This document shows, in pieces, positions 43,659 to 53,821 of a DNA stretch of 64,000 nucleotides (its first letter is position 1; the number at the start of each line of letters is the position of its first letter). Made by a program: the position numbers and the translations under genes. A model generated the notes under the pieces. The model did no database searches and was not told the origin of the DNA. It saw nothing but the letters and a program-made list of their open reading frames with translations. The DNA comes from Nitrospirota bacterium (GTDB taxonomy: Bacteria; Nitrospirota; Thermodesulfovibrionia; Thermodesulfovibrionales; UBA6898), in the NCBI GenBank assembly GCA_021811105.1, contig JAJZPM010000003.1, forward strand, positions 186,001 through 250,000, in the 5' to 3' direction.

Positions 43659-46625
43659 ATGGTAAATAGCATCAGACAGTCCATCGCGTACCGGTTGCTC
43701 TTTGCGATCGTTTTTTTCAGCCTGCTTATTACATTTCTGTTGGCCGGTGTTCAATTGTATGTTGATTATCGAAACGGAATGAGTTCCATCCAAGAGGATT
43801 TCAGAGAAATTGCGGACGTGCAGCTGAAGAGCATAACGGAAAGTCTATGGGTCATGGACAGGGAACTGCTTCAGGCCCAATTGAACGGTATCCTGAATAT
43901 CGGGCACATGAAGTATGCCAGGATACAGTACAAAAACCGGTTGATCGCATCTGCGGGCGTCCCGCCGGCCGAAGCTGACATACACAGAGAATTCCCGTTG
44001 TATCGACCCTACGATAACAGACAGATATACATCGGCACGCTGTTCGTCGGCGCCGGCATGGAAAAAATATATGAAGGCCTTTCAAGTAAAATACTGAGCG
44101 AATTGTTTTACCAGGGTATCCAGGTTTTCCTGATATCTCTATTCATGTTTTTTCTCTTTCAACTTTATGTCACACGCCATCTCACCGCAATGGCTGCCTA
44201 TTTCAGGAAGCAAAAGCTCTGGGAAGCCGAAAAGCCACTCACCCTTGAAGGCTATTCGGACGCCGAAAAAAATAAGGATGAGATCGGCCAGGTAGTTACG
44301 GCAATCAACACCATGGGTACCGATATGAGAAATGCTTTCTCCGAGCTTGAGAGAGAACTCCAGAGAAGACAGCAGGTTGAGGAGTCCTTGCGGGTGTTTC
44401 GAAAATTGATTGATCAGTCCAATGACTCCATATTTGTCATAGACCCTGAATCGGGCCTTTTCCTGGATGTCAACGATAGGGCCTGTAACGACTTGGGCTA
44501 TGATCCCCAAACGCTTCTCGCCATGAAAGTGGCAGCTATCTCCCTGGCCGTCCCTGACAAACCGATGTGGCAGGCCCATGTCGCCGAAGTTAAAAACAGA
44601 GGCTATATGGTATTGGAAGACAGATTAAAACGCAGTGATGGCACCTTCTTTCCTGTGGAAGTGAATGTTACCTACATCACGCTGGAGAAAGGCAATTATC
44701 TTCTGGCGATAGTGAGAGACATCACCGAGCGCAAGCGCGCAGAGGAGGCACTGAGGGAAAGTGAGGAGAAGTATAAAAACGTCTTTGCTACAGCCACTGA
44801 CTCGCTATTTATCATTGACGCCGAGACGAAACGCATAGTAGATGCGAACGCAGCCGCGTGCAAACTTTACGGTTACCGTTATGAAGAGATGCTGACGTTA
44901 AGGAACGTTGACCTTTCCGCAGAACCGGAAAAAACCCTCTTGGCAGTAAATAAAAAGCTCGATCATGTTCCCGTGCGATTTCATCGTAAGAAGGACGGGA
45001 CTGTCTTTCCGGTGGAGATTGCGGGAAGTTATTACATCGAGAGAGAGCGTACTCTGCATGTGGCGGCAATACGCGACATTGCCGAGCGAAAACAGGCGGA
45101 AGATTTACTGCGGGAAAGCGAGGAGCAGCTTCGCGTCATTTTCGACACGTCACAGGCCGGCATCATTCTCGTGGCCCCGGAAGGCAAGATTATTTTCGCA
45201 AACAACCGCATGGCAGAAATGTTCGGAATGCCCCTGGGGGAACTCGTCGGCACCGCATATCCCGACCACCTACATACGTCGGAGCATGCCATTGGAGCAG
45301 AGCTTATGCGACAGCTGATCACGGGAGAGATACCGTCGGTCTCTACGGAGCGCCACTATATAAGAGCGGACGGGAGCGATTTCTGGGGGTTTCTGTCGGG
45401 AAAGCGCCTTGAGAACCCCGACGGGACAGTGAGGGCCCTCGTCGGGATTATCGCCGACATCACCGAGCGCAGGAAACTCGAAGAACAGCTCCGTCATGCC
45501 CAGAAGATGGAGGCGGTGGGCACGCTGGCAGGAGGTATTGCGCACGATTTCAATAATATCCTGAATGTGATCATGGGATATGGCTCCCTCGTGCTGAGCA
45601 AGTTGGAGGCGGATAGTCCTTCAAAGAACCATATGAATGAGGTGCTCGCCGCTGCCGAGAGGGCTGCGAATCTCACCAGGAGACTGCTTGTCTTCAGCAG
45701 AAAACAGGTTGCTGACGTAAAGCCCACGAATGTCAACGAAACGATCATCGGCATCCGGAAACTGCTTGACCGCGTTATCAGCGAGAATATTGATTTTAAG
45801 TTGGATCTTGCGGACAGGTGCCTTGTAGTTATGGCGGATGCCGGGCAGATAGAACAGGCACTGATAAACCTTGTCACAAATGCCCGTGACGCAATGCCGA
45901 AGGGAGGACGTTTGACGATCGGCACGGGACCCAGGGAAATTGATGATGAATATGTGGCAATGTATGGATATGGAAAGCCCGGAACGTATGCGATTATCAC
46001 GGTTTCTGATACGGGGCACGGAATGGACGCGGAAACTCAGAAGAAGATCTTCGAGCCTTTTTTTACCACAAAGGGTATTGGAGAAGGAACCGGGCTCGGC
46101 CTTGCAATCTCCTATGGAATAATAAAACAGCATCGCGGATACATTAATGTCTCCAGCGAGCCGGAGAAAGGCACGGTATTCACAATATACCTGCCTCTAA
46201 TCGAAGAACAGGCTTCCCTGTGCAGGAAGAAGCAGGTCCCCGTCTCTGCCGAGGGCGGAAATGAAACGGTCCTCGTGGCCGAGGACGACGCTTCCCTCAG
46301 GAGATTGACAAGGATAGTTCTGGAGTCATTCGGCTATGATGTGATCACGGCAGTGAATGGAGAAGATGCGATCACAACGTTTATGGCGAACAGGGACAAG
46401 ATAGCGTTGGTGGTCCTCGACATGATCATGCCGAAGAAAAACGGAAAAGAAGTCGGTGAGGCGATCAGAGAAATAAGCTCTCAGACCAAAATACTCTTTG
46501 TGAGCGGATATACAACGGACACTTTTCAAAACGGGGAACTTATAGAGTCGGGCTTTGACTTCATCCACAAACCTGTCCAGCCGGAAGATCTTTTGAGAAA
46601 GGTGAGAGAGATTCTGGATAGATGA
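43659..46625 (+). CDS. Membrane hybrid sensor histidine kinase, three PAS domains
   Basis: 988 residues. Two membrane segments (about 11-32 and 150-172) frame a periplasmic domain of about 115 residues. Three PAS domains follow (about 245-360, 367-480, 487-605), then a HisKA domain with the phospho-acceptor His629 in GGIAHDFNNILNVIMGYG, a HATPase domain (NLVTNARDAMPKGG, SDTGHGMD, GTGLGLAISYG) and a C-terminal receiver with Asp921 in VVLDMIMPKKNG. The kinase is probably fed by the binding protein encoded just upstream. Output beyond the fused receiver is unknown: no response-regulator gene is adjacent. Confidence 0.92.
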   Translation: MVNSIRQSIAYRLLFAIVFFSLLITFLLAGVQLYVDYRNGMSSIQEDFREIADVQLKSITESLWVMDRELLQAQLNGILNIGHMKYARIQYKNRLIASAGVPPAEADIHREFPLYRPYDNRQIYIGTLFVGAGMEKIYEGLSSKILSELFYQGIQVFLISLFMFFLFQLYVTRHLTAMAAYFRKQKLWEAEKPLTLEGYSDAEKNKDEIGQVVTAINTMGTDMRNAFSELERELQRRQQVEESLRVFRKLIDQSNDSIFVIDPESGLFLDVNDRACNDLGYDPQTLLAMKVAAISLAVPDKPMWQAHVAEVKNRGYMVLEDRLKRSDGTFFPVEVNVTYITLEKGNYLLAIVRDITERKRAEEALRESEEKYKNVFATATDSLFIIDAETKRIVDANAAACKLYGYRYEEMLTLRNVDLSAEPEKTLLAVNKKLDHVPVRFHRKKDGTVFPVEIAGSYYIERERTLHVAAIRDIAERKQAEDLLRESEEQLRVIFDTSQAGIILVAPEGKIIFANNRMAEMFGMPLGELVGTAYPDHLHTSEHAIGAELMRQLITGEIPSVSTERHYIRADGSDFWGFLSGKRLENPDGTVRALVGIIADITERRKLEEQLRHAQKMEAVGTLAGGIAHDFNNILNVIMGYGSLVLSKLEADSPSKNHMNEVLAAAERAANLTRRLLVFSRKQVADVKPTNVNETIIGIRKLLDRVISENIDFKLDLADRCLVVMADAGQIEQALINLVTNARDAMPKGGRLTIGTGPREIDDEYVAMYGYGKPGTYAIITVSDTGHGMDAETQKKIFEPFFTTKGIGEGTGLGLAISYGIIKQHRGYINVSSEPEKGTVFTIYLPLIEEQASLCRKKQVPVSAEGGNETVLVAEDDASLRRLTRIVLESFGYDVITAVNGEDAITTFMANRDKIALVVLDMIMPKKNGKEVGEAIREISSQTKILFVSGYTTDTFQNGELIESGFDFIHKPVQPEDLLRKVREILDR

Positions 46626-46704
46626 TTAGGAAGCCGACCGGCTCTTCTTATTCCGCCGCCACATAGCGGCCAAAGCCGATTTACTATGTTCCCTTCAAAA
46701 AAAG

Positions 46705-46710
46705 TATAAT
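46705..46710 (+). promoter_or_regulatory. -10 element 5 bases before nagZ ATG
   Basis: A consensus TATAAT is followed by 5 bases and the ATG, with no room for a ribosome-binding site, so the mRNA should be leaderless. The same arrangement is kept in the duplicate at 42661. Confidence 0.5.
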
Positions 46711-46715
46711 ATCTC

Positions 46716-48149
46716 ATGCAGAACTATTACCGGTACCTCATGCCCAGGCTGAACGGCGAAGAGATCGGGATGAATTTCGGCCATTACCGCTCTCTCGTAA
46801 ATAAAGGCGTTGCGGGATTCATAGTCTTCGGCGGAAGGCTCGCAGAGGTCAGAAAGCATATCGATCTCCTTCAGAAAGAGGCTGAACTGCCCCTGGTCAT
46901 CGCCTCGGACCTCGAACGGGGACTCGGCCAGCAGATAAAGGGAGGCACGTCCTTCCCTCCTGCAATGGCGCTTGCACAGGCAGTTCGAAAGAAGCGCGCC
47001 CTGGGAGCGGCGTATGACCTTTCCCCGTTCAGGAAGGCATGTGCCGCCGTTGCCGAAGAGGCGGCCTACGCCGGTATCAACACGATCTTTGCGCCGGTGC
47101 TCGATATTAACACGAACCCTAAGAACCCTATCATCGCCACGAGGGCCTTCGGCGAGGACGCGAAGACGGTCTCGCTCCTTGGCTGCGAGATGGTGAAGAC
47201 CTTTCAGGAGCACGGGATAGCTGCCTGCGGGAAGCATTTCCCGGGACACGGCGATACCGAAGCGGACTCTCACATCAGCCTGCCGGTAATACGCCGGGGG
47301 CTTTCGGAACTGAAAAAGACAGAACTGTCTCCTTTCAGAGAGGCGATCGCCGCCGGGGTGAAGATGATCATGCTCGGACATCTGAGCGTACCCTCCTTAG
47401 ACCCTTCGGGGATTCCTGTCACGCTCTCCGGAAAAGCGGTAGCGTTTCTCAGAAAGAAGATGGGATATAACGGCATCGTGATCACCGACGCAATGAACAT
47501 GGGCGGCATAGGGAAATACTCGGAGGAGAAGGCGTCTCTCATGGCGCTGGCGGCAGGTGTCGACGTCATCCTGCACCCTTCGGACGCGGACAAGGTCGCG
47601 TCATATCTCAGGACACGAAAGGCCCGCTTCGAGGCAGCGCGCCTCGAAGAGTTCCGCCGGGGCCTGTCCGGTGCTCCCGGAAGGAAGCGGCCCGATTTCC
47701 GAAAAAACAATGTACTGTCCGAATCGCTGACCGAAAAGGCGCTTACACTTTCCGGAGGCTTCCGCCCGGAAGAACGGCCCTGCCTCATCATCCTGAACGA
47801 CGAAGATGATGAGAGAGGCGCCCTCTTTGCAAACAGGCTGAAAAAGGGGCTGCGCGGCCTGAAGATCATAAGTGTCAACCGCTCCTCCGGGGAGGCGCTC
47901 CCCACCCTGCCCGAAGGTGCACAGATTATCATCGCGATATTTTCCGAGACCCGGGGATGGAAGGGTGGTGCGGGCGACTGGCTCTACAAGGCACTTTCCC
48001 GTCTCGCCGGGCAGGTTGATCTCTATATCTCTTTCGGAAGTCCTTACCTGCTGGACCGGATCGAAAGCGCGGCAAAATTATTCGCCTACTGGGATTCGGC
48101 CGCTGCGCAGGAAGCCGTTGCCGTCCTTCTCATAAGAAAGATCAGGTAG
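46716..48149 (+). CDS. nagZ: Beta-N-acetylhexosaminidase, glycoside hydrolase family 3
   Basis: This enzyme removes GlcNAc from muropeptides in peptidoglycan recycling. 477 residues. The family segment KHFPGHGDTEADSH contains the His/Asp general acid pair of NagZ enzymes, VIASDLERGLGQQIKGG binds substrate, and VITDAMNMGGIG holds the nucleophile Asp. The C-terminal 130 residues (IIILNDEDDERGALFA-type region) extend beyond the short NagZ form, as in two-domain homologues. No signal peptide, so cytoplasmic. Confidence 0.9.
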   Translation: MQNYYRYLMPRLNGEEIGMNFGHYRSLVNKGVAGFIVFGGRLAEVRKHIDLLQKEAELPLVIASDLERGLGQQIKGGTSFPPAMALAQAVRKKRALGAAYDLSPFRKACAAVAEEAAYAGINTIFAPVLDINTNPKNPIIATRAFGEDAKTVSLLGCEMVKTFQEHGIAACGKHFPGHGDTEADSHISLPVIRRGLSELKKTELSPFREAIAAGVKMIMLGHLSVPSLDPSGIPVTLSGKAVAFLRKKMGYNGIVITDAMNMGGIGKYSEEKASLMALAAGVDVILHPSDADKVASYLRTRKARFEAARLEEFRRGLSGAPGRKRPDFRKNNVLSESLTEKALTLSGGFRPEERPCLIILNDEDDERGALFANRLKKGLRGLKIISVNRSSGEALPTLPEGAQIIIAIFSETRGWKGGAGDWLYKALSRLAGQVDLYISFGSPYLLDRIESAAKLFAYWDSAAAQEAVAVLLIRKIR

Positions 48150-48220
48150 TCCGGTATATTCGCCCTTCCCGGCTGTGGCAGAAAAATCTCCTGCCGGAAC
48201 ACATTTCCTCCAAATCGACA

Positions 48221-48226
48221 TATAAT
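48221..48226 (+). promoter_or_regulatory. -10 element upstream of the epimerase gene
   Basis: TATAAT lies 33 bp before the ATG at 48260, with GAAAGGGGG as ribosome-binding site in between, a conventional layout. No clear -35 was found. Confidence 0.4.
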
Positions 48227-48259
48227 GAGATAAGTACTGCTGAAAGGGGGAACTGGCAG

Positions 48260-49222
48260 ATGAAGGCGCTCATGACCGGGGGAACAGGTTTCATAGGGAG
48301 CAGCGTCGTGCGCCTCCTTCTGGAGGGCGGCCACACGGTCAGAATGCTGACGCGGCGGAAGGAATTGCCCGAGGAGTTCAAGGGGAAAGAGGTCGAAGGT
48401 GTGCACGGCGACCTGAAAGACTTTTCATCGGTGATAAAGGCGATGGACGGGATGGACCTCTTTTATCACATCGGCGAGATCAAGAACGTGAACGAAACCG
48501 CCTCTCACAACAATGTGAAACTCATGGAGCAGATTATCGCAGGCATGCAGGAAAAAGATGTCCGGCGTCTCATATTCATAAGTTCGCTCACAGTCGCAGG
48601 CATCCCCTCGCTCAGCCCTGCCGGCGAGGATACTGAGCCCGAAGTGGTCCTGGAAGACCATTATACGTCATACAAGCGGGCCTGCGAAAAACTTCTCCTG
48701 AATTCTCTGCCGGGGGGGTATGTGATTATCCGGCCTGCCCCGGTCTATGGTCCGGGTTCGCGTTACCTGGGGCGGTTTATAAACGCCATCGAGAAGTTCG
48801 GACCCGTAAGGTTCCCTTTTATCGGGAATGCGAAGAACATCGCCCCCCTCATCTACATAAAAGACCTTGCGAATGCTATATACCTTTCGGGGCTCGCCCC
48901 TTCGGCCTCAGGACAGATATTCAACCTTACCGACGGCCTCCGCCACAGCTGGCTCGATTTCCTGAACACGGTAGCGGAACAACTCGGGAAGAAATTGAGG
49001 ATCATGCCTATCCCGCCTCTTTTCCTGAAAATCCCTGCGGTCCCATTCGATCTCCTTACCGGGATAGTCGGCATTAAACTCGACCCCGTGCAATACGTAA
49101 ACTACTTTTCGAAGGACCTCTGGTTCGACAACGCAAAGGCACGAGGCCTTATCGGCTGGCGGCCGGAGTACACTCTCGACGACGGGGTCCGGGAGATGAT
49201 TAAATTCTACAGGGGCGTCTGA
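48260..49222 (+). CDS. NAD(P)-dependent sugar epimerase/dehydratase (extended SDR)
   Basis: 320 residues. The N-terminal Rossmann motif is MTGGTGFIGSSVVRLL, followed by FISSLTVAGIPS and the catalytic Tyr/Lys in HYTSYKRACEKLL; RPAPVYGPGSRYLGRF is typical of nucleotide-sugar or sterol/hopanoid-associated members. Substrate cannot be decided. It is a single gene about 110 bp after nagZ. Confidence 0.85.
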   Translation: MKALMTGGTGFIGSSVVRLLLEGGHTVRMLTRRKELPEEFKGKEVEGVHGDLKDFSSVIKAMDGMDLFYHIGEIKNVNETASHNNVKLMEQIIAGMQEKDVRRLIFISSLTVAGIPSLSPAGEDTEPEVVLEDHYTSYKRACEKLLLNSLPGGYVIIRPAPVYGPGSRYLGRFINAIEKFGPVRFPFIGNAKNIAPLIYIKDLANAIYLSGLAPSASGQIFNLTDGLRHSWLDFLNTVAEQLGKKLRIMPIPPLFLKIPAVPFDLLTGIVGIKLDPVQYVNYFSKDLWFDNAKARGLIGWRPEYTLDDGVREMIKFYRGV

Positions 49223-49308
49223 AGCCCAAACCCTGATCTGCACGCCGAGATAATCCAGTGGCCTTTTTCCCCGCGAGACTTTGTGCTGCAAGCCCATTAA
49301 AAGAGTGA

Positions 49309-49314
49309 TATAAT
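49309..49314 (+). promoter_or_regulatory. -10 element 7 bases before the lipoprotein ATG
   Basis: TATAAT is followed by CAGTATC and the ATG at 49322, again implying a leaderless mRNA. Confidence 0.45.
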
Positions 49315-49321
49315 CAGTATC

Positions 49322-49852
49322 ATGAACAATAAGAAGACCACTTATCTTGCTGCTTTTGTTTTTCTGCTGACAGTATCTTTTTGCGTCTCCTGTGCGCCCG
49401 GCATCCGTCTCAATACACAGGGTGCGCAGGATTCGGAAGTTGCGGGGACCTATACTGTCATATTCTTTGGATGCAACTACTTTAATGACCTCGAAACGAT
49501 TGCCTTCTTAGACAGAGAGGGCGACCCGTATACCTTCGAACCTTACGCCCCCGACTTCAAATACAGGGTAAAGAAGCGAGTGGCCGCTAAAGAGGCCCTT
49601 GCCGAGGCAGAGAATTTTGTAGGTTGTAATGGGTCATTCAAGCGCGCCCAGCTAAGCAGCATCATCGCCCCTAACGGCGACATACTAGGGTATGAGGTGA
49701 AACCTCTGTATTATTCCTATGCGTACGGAGGCGAGGACATACTTTACACGGATTACAGGCTAAAAGGCGATAAGGTAGTTATCAATTTATGGCTGAATCC
49801 TTCGATCGAAAACATGCTCCAGGGCGGCGGCGGAGAGGGCAAGGAAAAATAA
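49322..49852 (+). CDS. Predicted lipoprotein of unknown function
   Basis: 176 residues. A lipoprotein signal (AAFVFLLTVSFCVSC, lipobox VSC at about residue 24) is followed by a beta-rich mature part with FFGCNYFNDLETIAFLDREG and ILGYEVKPLYYSYAYGGEDI. It ends in a Gly/Glu-rich tail. Family not recognised; it is likely anchored to a membrane facing the periplasm. Confidence 0.72.
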   Translation: MNNKKTTYLAAFVFLLTVSFCVSCAPGIRLNTQGAQDSEVAGTYTVIFFGCNYFNDLETIAFLDREGDPYTFEPYAPDFKYRVKKRVAAKEALAEAENFVGCNGSFKRAQLSSIIAPNGDILGYEVKPLYYSYAYGGEDILYTDYRLKGDKVVINLWLNPSIENMLQGGGGEGKEK

Positions 49853-49955
49853 CCCCTGTCTTTCCTGTCATGGCCGACTACTAGCCATTGCTATGTATCT
49901 AGACCTAGGGTCAGATTTCCACAGGCTGTAGAAAAAGTGTATTTAGATCTCTGGT

Positions 49956-49980
49956 CGTCATTCCCGTGGAAACGGGAACG
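49956..49980. repeat. Single hairpin of the REP family
   Basis: CGTCATTCCCGT-gga-ACGGGAA matches hairpin one of the composite element at 19218. The second hairpin is missing. Confidence 0.65.
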
Positions 49981-50115
49981 GCATAAATCCCTCACTATAT
50001 CGGTGATACAAACCTTTCTTGTATTCCTGGTTTTCTCTATGTCTCTGTGCCTCAGTGGTAAATGAACTGCAGTATATGGTTTTTTTGGTTCCAGCTTTGC
50101 CGGGTTGGGATTATA

Positions 50116-52683
50116 ATGATAAGGAATATGAAGACATATCCGGACATCGAAAAGAGAATAGGCGAGGTCGGCCGCGAACTCTATGCGTCGATGAACAAAG
50201 TCCCCTCGATCTTCGACAGAAAGAGATGGATGGGCAGGACCATGGACCTCGCGATGAGAGACGAGGAATTCAAGCTGAACCTTTTCAGGTACGTAGACGT
50301 GCTGCCTTCGCTGAAGAGCGACTCACTCGTCACCGCGTTGTTTCAAGAGTACTTCGCAGAAGCAAAAGAACTCCCCCCGCTTATACGAAGAGGGATCGGG
50401 CGACTGTCGAAGGGATTCCTGCCGCATGTTGCAGCGAAGGTGATACGCACGGGGGTGAAGGCCTTTGCGAGACAATTCATCGCAGGCGAGGACCTTCGGG
50501 AGGCGGTGAGATCGCTCGAGTCCCTTTGGCAGGAAGGCTGCGCCGGCAGCGTCGATCTTCTCGGCGAAGAGGTCCTGAGCGACGGCGAAGCGGCGGACTA
50601 TCGGGAGAGATACCTCGCACTTCTGGATTTTCTCGGCCCGGCCTCCGGCACATGGAAAGAGGACCCTGTTCTCGAGCAGGACCACCTGGGTCAGATACCG
50701 CGGTTCGACATATCACTGAAGGTCACCTCGCTTTATTCGCAGCTGGACCCTCTGGACTGGGAGCGGTCAGTCGAAAAAACAAAGGAGAACCTCTTGCCGA
50801 TAATCGAAAGGGCACGGGGGGGAGGGGCATCCGTATGCTTCGACATGGAGCAGTATTACATGAAAGACCTGATCATCGAGATATTCAGGCAGACGTTCGC
50901 CGATGCAGGGGAATATCATTTCGGCGGTATCGCCCTTCAGGCATATCTCGGAGAGACAACAAGGGACCTTCCGGATTTAATCGCATGGGCACAGGAGAGA
51001 AAGAGGCCGATACGCATACGGCTCGTAAAAGGCGCATACTGGGATTACGAGGTCGTCGTCAACAGGCAGAAGGGATGGCCGGTGCCCGTATTTCTCAATA
51101 AGGGAGAGACAGACCGCAACTTCGAGGAATTGACGCGGATACTGCTCGAAAACGCCGACACGGTCCGGCCGGCGATCGCCTCGCACAACATACGGAGCAT
51201 CAGCAACGCGATCGCGACCGCAGAGGCGTTGGGGCTGCCGAAGCATTCATTCGAATTCCAGATGCTCTTCGGCATGGGCGAGCCGCTGAGAAAGGCCCTG
51301 AGGGAACTGGGCTACCGCGTCAGGGTCTATGCGCCTGCCGGAGAGCTGATTCCGGGGATGGCCTATCTCGTCAGACGGCTCCTCGAAAATACCTCGAACG
51401 TCTCTTTCCTGAGGGAGTTCTTCGCGGAGGGCAAACAATTCACGGAGATCATAAGGCCTCCGGAAGTGCCATCGGCTGCTGCTGAGGAAAGCAAACCCGG
51501 CGGCTTCACCAACGAGCCGGCACGGGACTTCTCGAAGCCCGTAAACACGGCGAAGATGAGACAGGCGCTCGCTGAATCGAAGAAAGGTTTCGGGAAGAAA
51601 TATCCCCTGCTGATCGGAGGGGAGGAAGTCAACACCGAACAGGAAGTAGTCTCCCTGAACCCTGCGGCCCCCCCGGAGGTGGTAGGAAGGGTCTCTTCCG
51701 CCGGTCGCGCCGACGCGGACAGGGCAATCGCGGAGGCGCTGAATGCCTCGGCTGTCTGGAGAAAGACCCCCCCGGAAACCAGGGCGGGCTACCTGTTTAA
51801 GGCGGCAGAGGAACTTCGGAAGCGGAGAGAGGAACTTGCGGCCCTCGAGGTCTATGAGGCCGGCAAGACATGGAAAGACGCTGACGGCGACGTAACCGAA
51901 GCGATAGATTATCTTGAATACTACGGCCGCGAAATGGTCCGTCTCGGCGGCACCTTTCACCCCGGGAATTATCCGGGAGAGATGAACGATTACTTCTATG
52001 GACCCCGGGGGACCGGGGTGGTCATTTCGCCATGGAACTTCCCGCTTGCAATCCCGGCAGGAATGGTCTCTGCCGGCGTCGTCACCGGCAACTGCGTGAT
52101 CTTCAAACCTTCAGGCCTCTCCCCTGTCACCGGATGGCAACTCGTCGAGGCCTTCAGAAACGCCGGGCTGCCTCCGGGGGTGCTGCAGTTTCTGCCGGGG
52201 CACGGCGATGAAATCGGCGAGTATCTCGTGGCGCACGAGAGCATCGATTTCATCGCCTTCACCGGCTCGAAGGATGTCGGCCTGAGAATAGTAACGCTCG
52301 CCGCCGGCACGATGCCGGGGCAGCGCAATGTGAAAAGGGTGATCGCCGAGATGGGCGGCAAGAACGCGATAATAGTGGACGAGACCGCCGAACCCGACGA
52401 AACGGTAAAAGGCGTCCTTGAATCGGCCCTTGGCTATCAGGGGCAGAAATGCTCCGCATGCTCGCGGGCCATCGTGATCGAAGAGATCTACGAGGAATTC
52501 CTTGCAAGGCTGAAGGCGGCGATGGAGAGCATACGGATCGGGCATCCGGAGGATCCCGGCACATTCATGGGGCCGGTCATCGACGAGGCGGCGATGAAAA
52601 AGATCCGGCGTTATATCGAAAGCGGAAAGAACGATGCTGCGCTTTTCCTCGAAAGGAAGGCGGACGGCAATGGATACTTTCTA
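50116..52683 (+). pseudogene. putA: Bifunctional PutA, 5' part (proline dehydrogenase + most of P5C dehydrogenase)
   Basis: This fused enzyme oxidises proline to glutamate. Residues about 90-460 form the FAD-binding proline dehydrogenase barrel (LKVTSLYSQLDPLDW, VRLVKGAYWDYE, ASHNIRSI). Residues 490 onward form an aldehyde dehydrogenase domain with ISPWNFPLAIPAG, GSKDVG, VIAEMGGKNA and the catalytic Cys in GYQGQKCSACSRA. The frame reaches CTA at 52681-52683, where an IS630 element is inserted, so the last 126 codons are separated. ATG 50116 or 50128 are likely starts. Without excision no functional second active site can form. Confidence 0.9.
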
Positions 52684-53787
52684 GTGTAGTGTCTCCAACG
52701 CTTCTTTACATTTAGCTATTTTGGTCAGAATTTTTTCTGCGGGTGCGGTCCATGAAAACACCCGAGGATTCTGATTATGATTTTCCAGATACTCCTTGAT
52801 GGCCGCAATTAGATCGCGCACGCTTTTAAATGTGCCGCGCCGGATACGTTTATCGGTAATCTCGCGGAACCAACGCTCCACTAAGTTCAACCAAGAGCTT
52901 GAAGTCGGGATAAAGTGCAGATGGAAGCGAGGATGCCGTCTAAGCCAGGATTTTACTCGCGGATGTTTGTGCGTTCCATAATTGTCGACTATCAGATGCA
53001 GGTCAAGTCCTGCCGGAGTTTCATTCTCTATTTTTTTGAGAAAGCGAATAAATTCTTGGTGCCTGTGGCGCGGCATACAGTCGCCTATTACTTTACCATC
53101 CAGCATGCTTAAGGCTGCAAACAGTGTCGTTGTGCCGTTGCGCTTATAATCATGCGTTTGCGTCCCGCATCGTCCTTTCTTCATGGGTAGCCCTGGCTGT
53201 GTCCTGTCAAGCGCCTGAATTTGGCTCTTCTCGTCAACACATAGCACTAAGGCTTTATCCGGTGGATTCATATACAGTCCAACTATATCATGCAATTTTT
53301 CGACAAATTGTTTGTCACGACTGAGTTTGAACGTCTTTACCAAATGGGGCTTAAGGTTGTGCTGATTCCATATCCTACAGACAGTCGCCTTGCTAATCCC
53401 TTGCGCAGTTGCCATTGTGCGCGTACTCCAATGAGTCGCATTAACGGGCTTTGTATGAAGCGTCGCCTCAATCACCTCAGCAATTTTCTCCTCCGGAATT
53501 CCTGGAATACGACCGGGGCGAGGCGCATCTTTTTCCAGACCATTCAATCGAAGAGCCAGAAACCGATCTCGCCAGAGTTGCACCGTGGGCCTCGTCGTCT
53601 CAAGCTTTGCGGCAATATCCTGATTCGTCATCCCATACGAAGCCATTTGTATGATCTTTGCTCTTTGGACTAATCGCACTGGAAATCGTTTCCCTTTTGC
53701 CCACATGTCAATTGTGGATCGTTCTTCCGGTGATAACATAATTTGGGCTGCCGTTCTGCTCATATATTCACTATACATGAGATTCAT
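52681..53787 (-). CDS. IS630-family DDE transposase
   Basis: 368 residues. N-terminal helix-turn-helix region (MTNQDIAAKLETTRPTVQLW) recognises the ends; the catalytic triad is visible as Asp in VLCVDEKSQIQ, Asp in LIVDNYGTHKHP and Glu in WLNLVERWF. It appears full length and uninterrupted. The stop codon TAG is made of the TA target duplication plus the adjacent host base, so the coding end depends on the insertion site. ATG 53778 or 53763 are alternative starts. Confidence 0.93.
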   Translation of the reverse strand: MNLMYSEYMSRTAAQIMLSPEERSTIDMWAKGKRFPVRLVQRAKIIQMASYGMTNQDIAAKLETTRPTVQLWRDRFLALRLNGLEKDAPRPGRIPGIPEEKIAEVIEATLHTKPVNATHWSTRTMATAQGISKATVCRIWNQHNLKPHLVKTFKLSRDKQFVEKLHDIVGLYMNPPDKALVLCVDEKSQIQALDRTQPGLPMKKGRCGTQTHDYKRNGTTTLFAALSMLDGKVIGDCMPRHRHQEFIRFLKKIENETPAGLDLHLIVDNYGTHKHPRVKSWLRRHPRFHLHFIPTSSSWLNLVERWFREITDKRIRRGTFKSVRDLIAAIKEYLENHNQNPRVFSWTAPAEKILTKIAKCKEALETLH

Positions 53788-53819
53788 CCTATTGTAAAGC
53801 TATTTATGAGACACTACAC
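52684..53819. mobile_element. IS630-family insertion sequence, complete, inside putA
   Basis: The element is 1136 bp with perfect 12-bp terminal inverted repeats (GTGTAGTGTCTC / GAGACACTACAC). It is flanked by TA at 52682-52683 and 53820-53821, the TA duplication expected of this family. Removing the element plus one TA joins CTA to GGA and restores the PutA frame as GYFLGPVIFRDV. The intact ends and single gene suggest recent activity. Confidence 0.95.
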
Positions 53820-53821
53820 TA

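Noticed and set aside
49985-50060. CTCTGTGCCTCAGTGG-like sequence before putA as a regulatory site
   Set aside because: It resembles a common low-complexity spacer seen also near 42770, without symmetry or promoter position that would support a site.
50019-51101. + strand frame overlapping putA in another phase
   Set aside because: Arg/Gly-rich, no domain; PutA motifs are in the adjacent phase.
53124-53673. Several + strand open frames inside the IS element
   Set aside because: They are antisense to the intact transposase and have no independent support.
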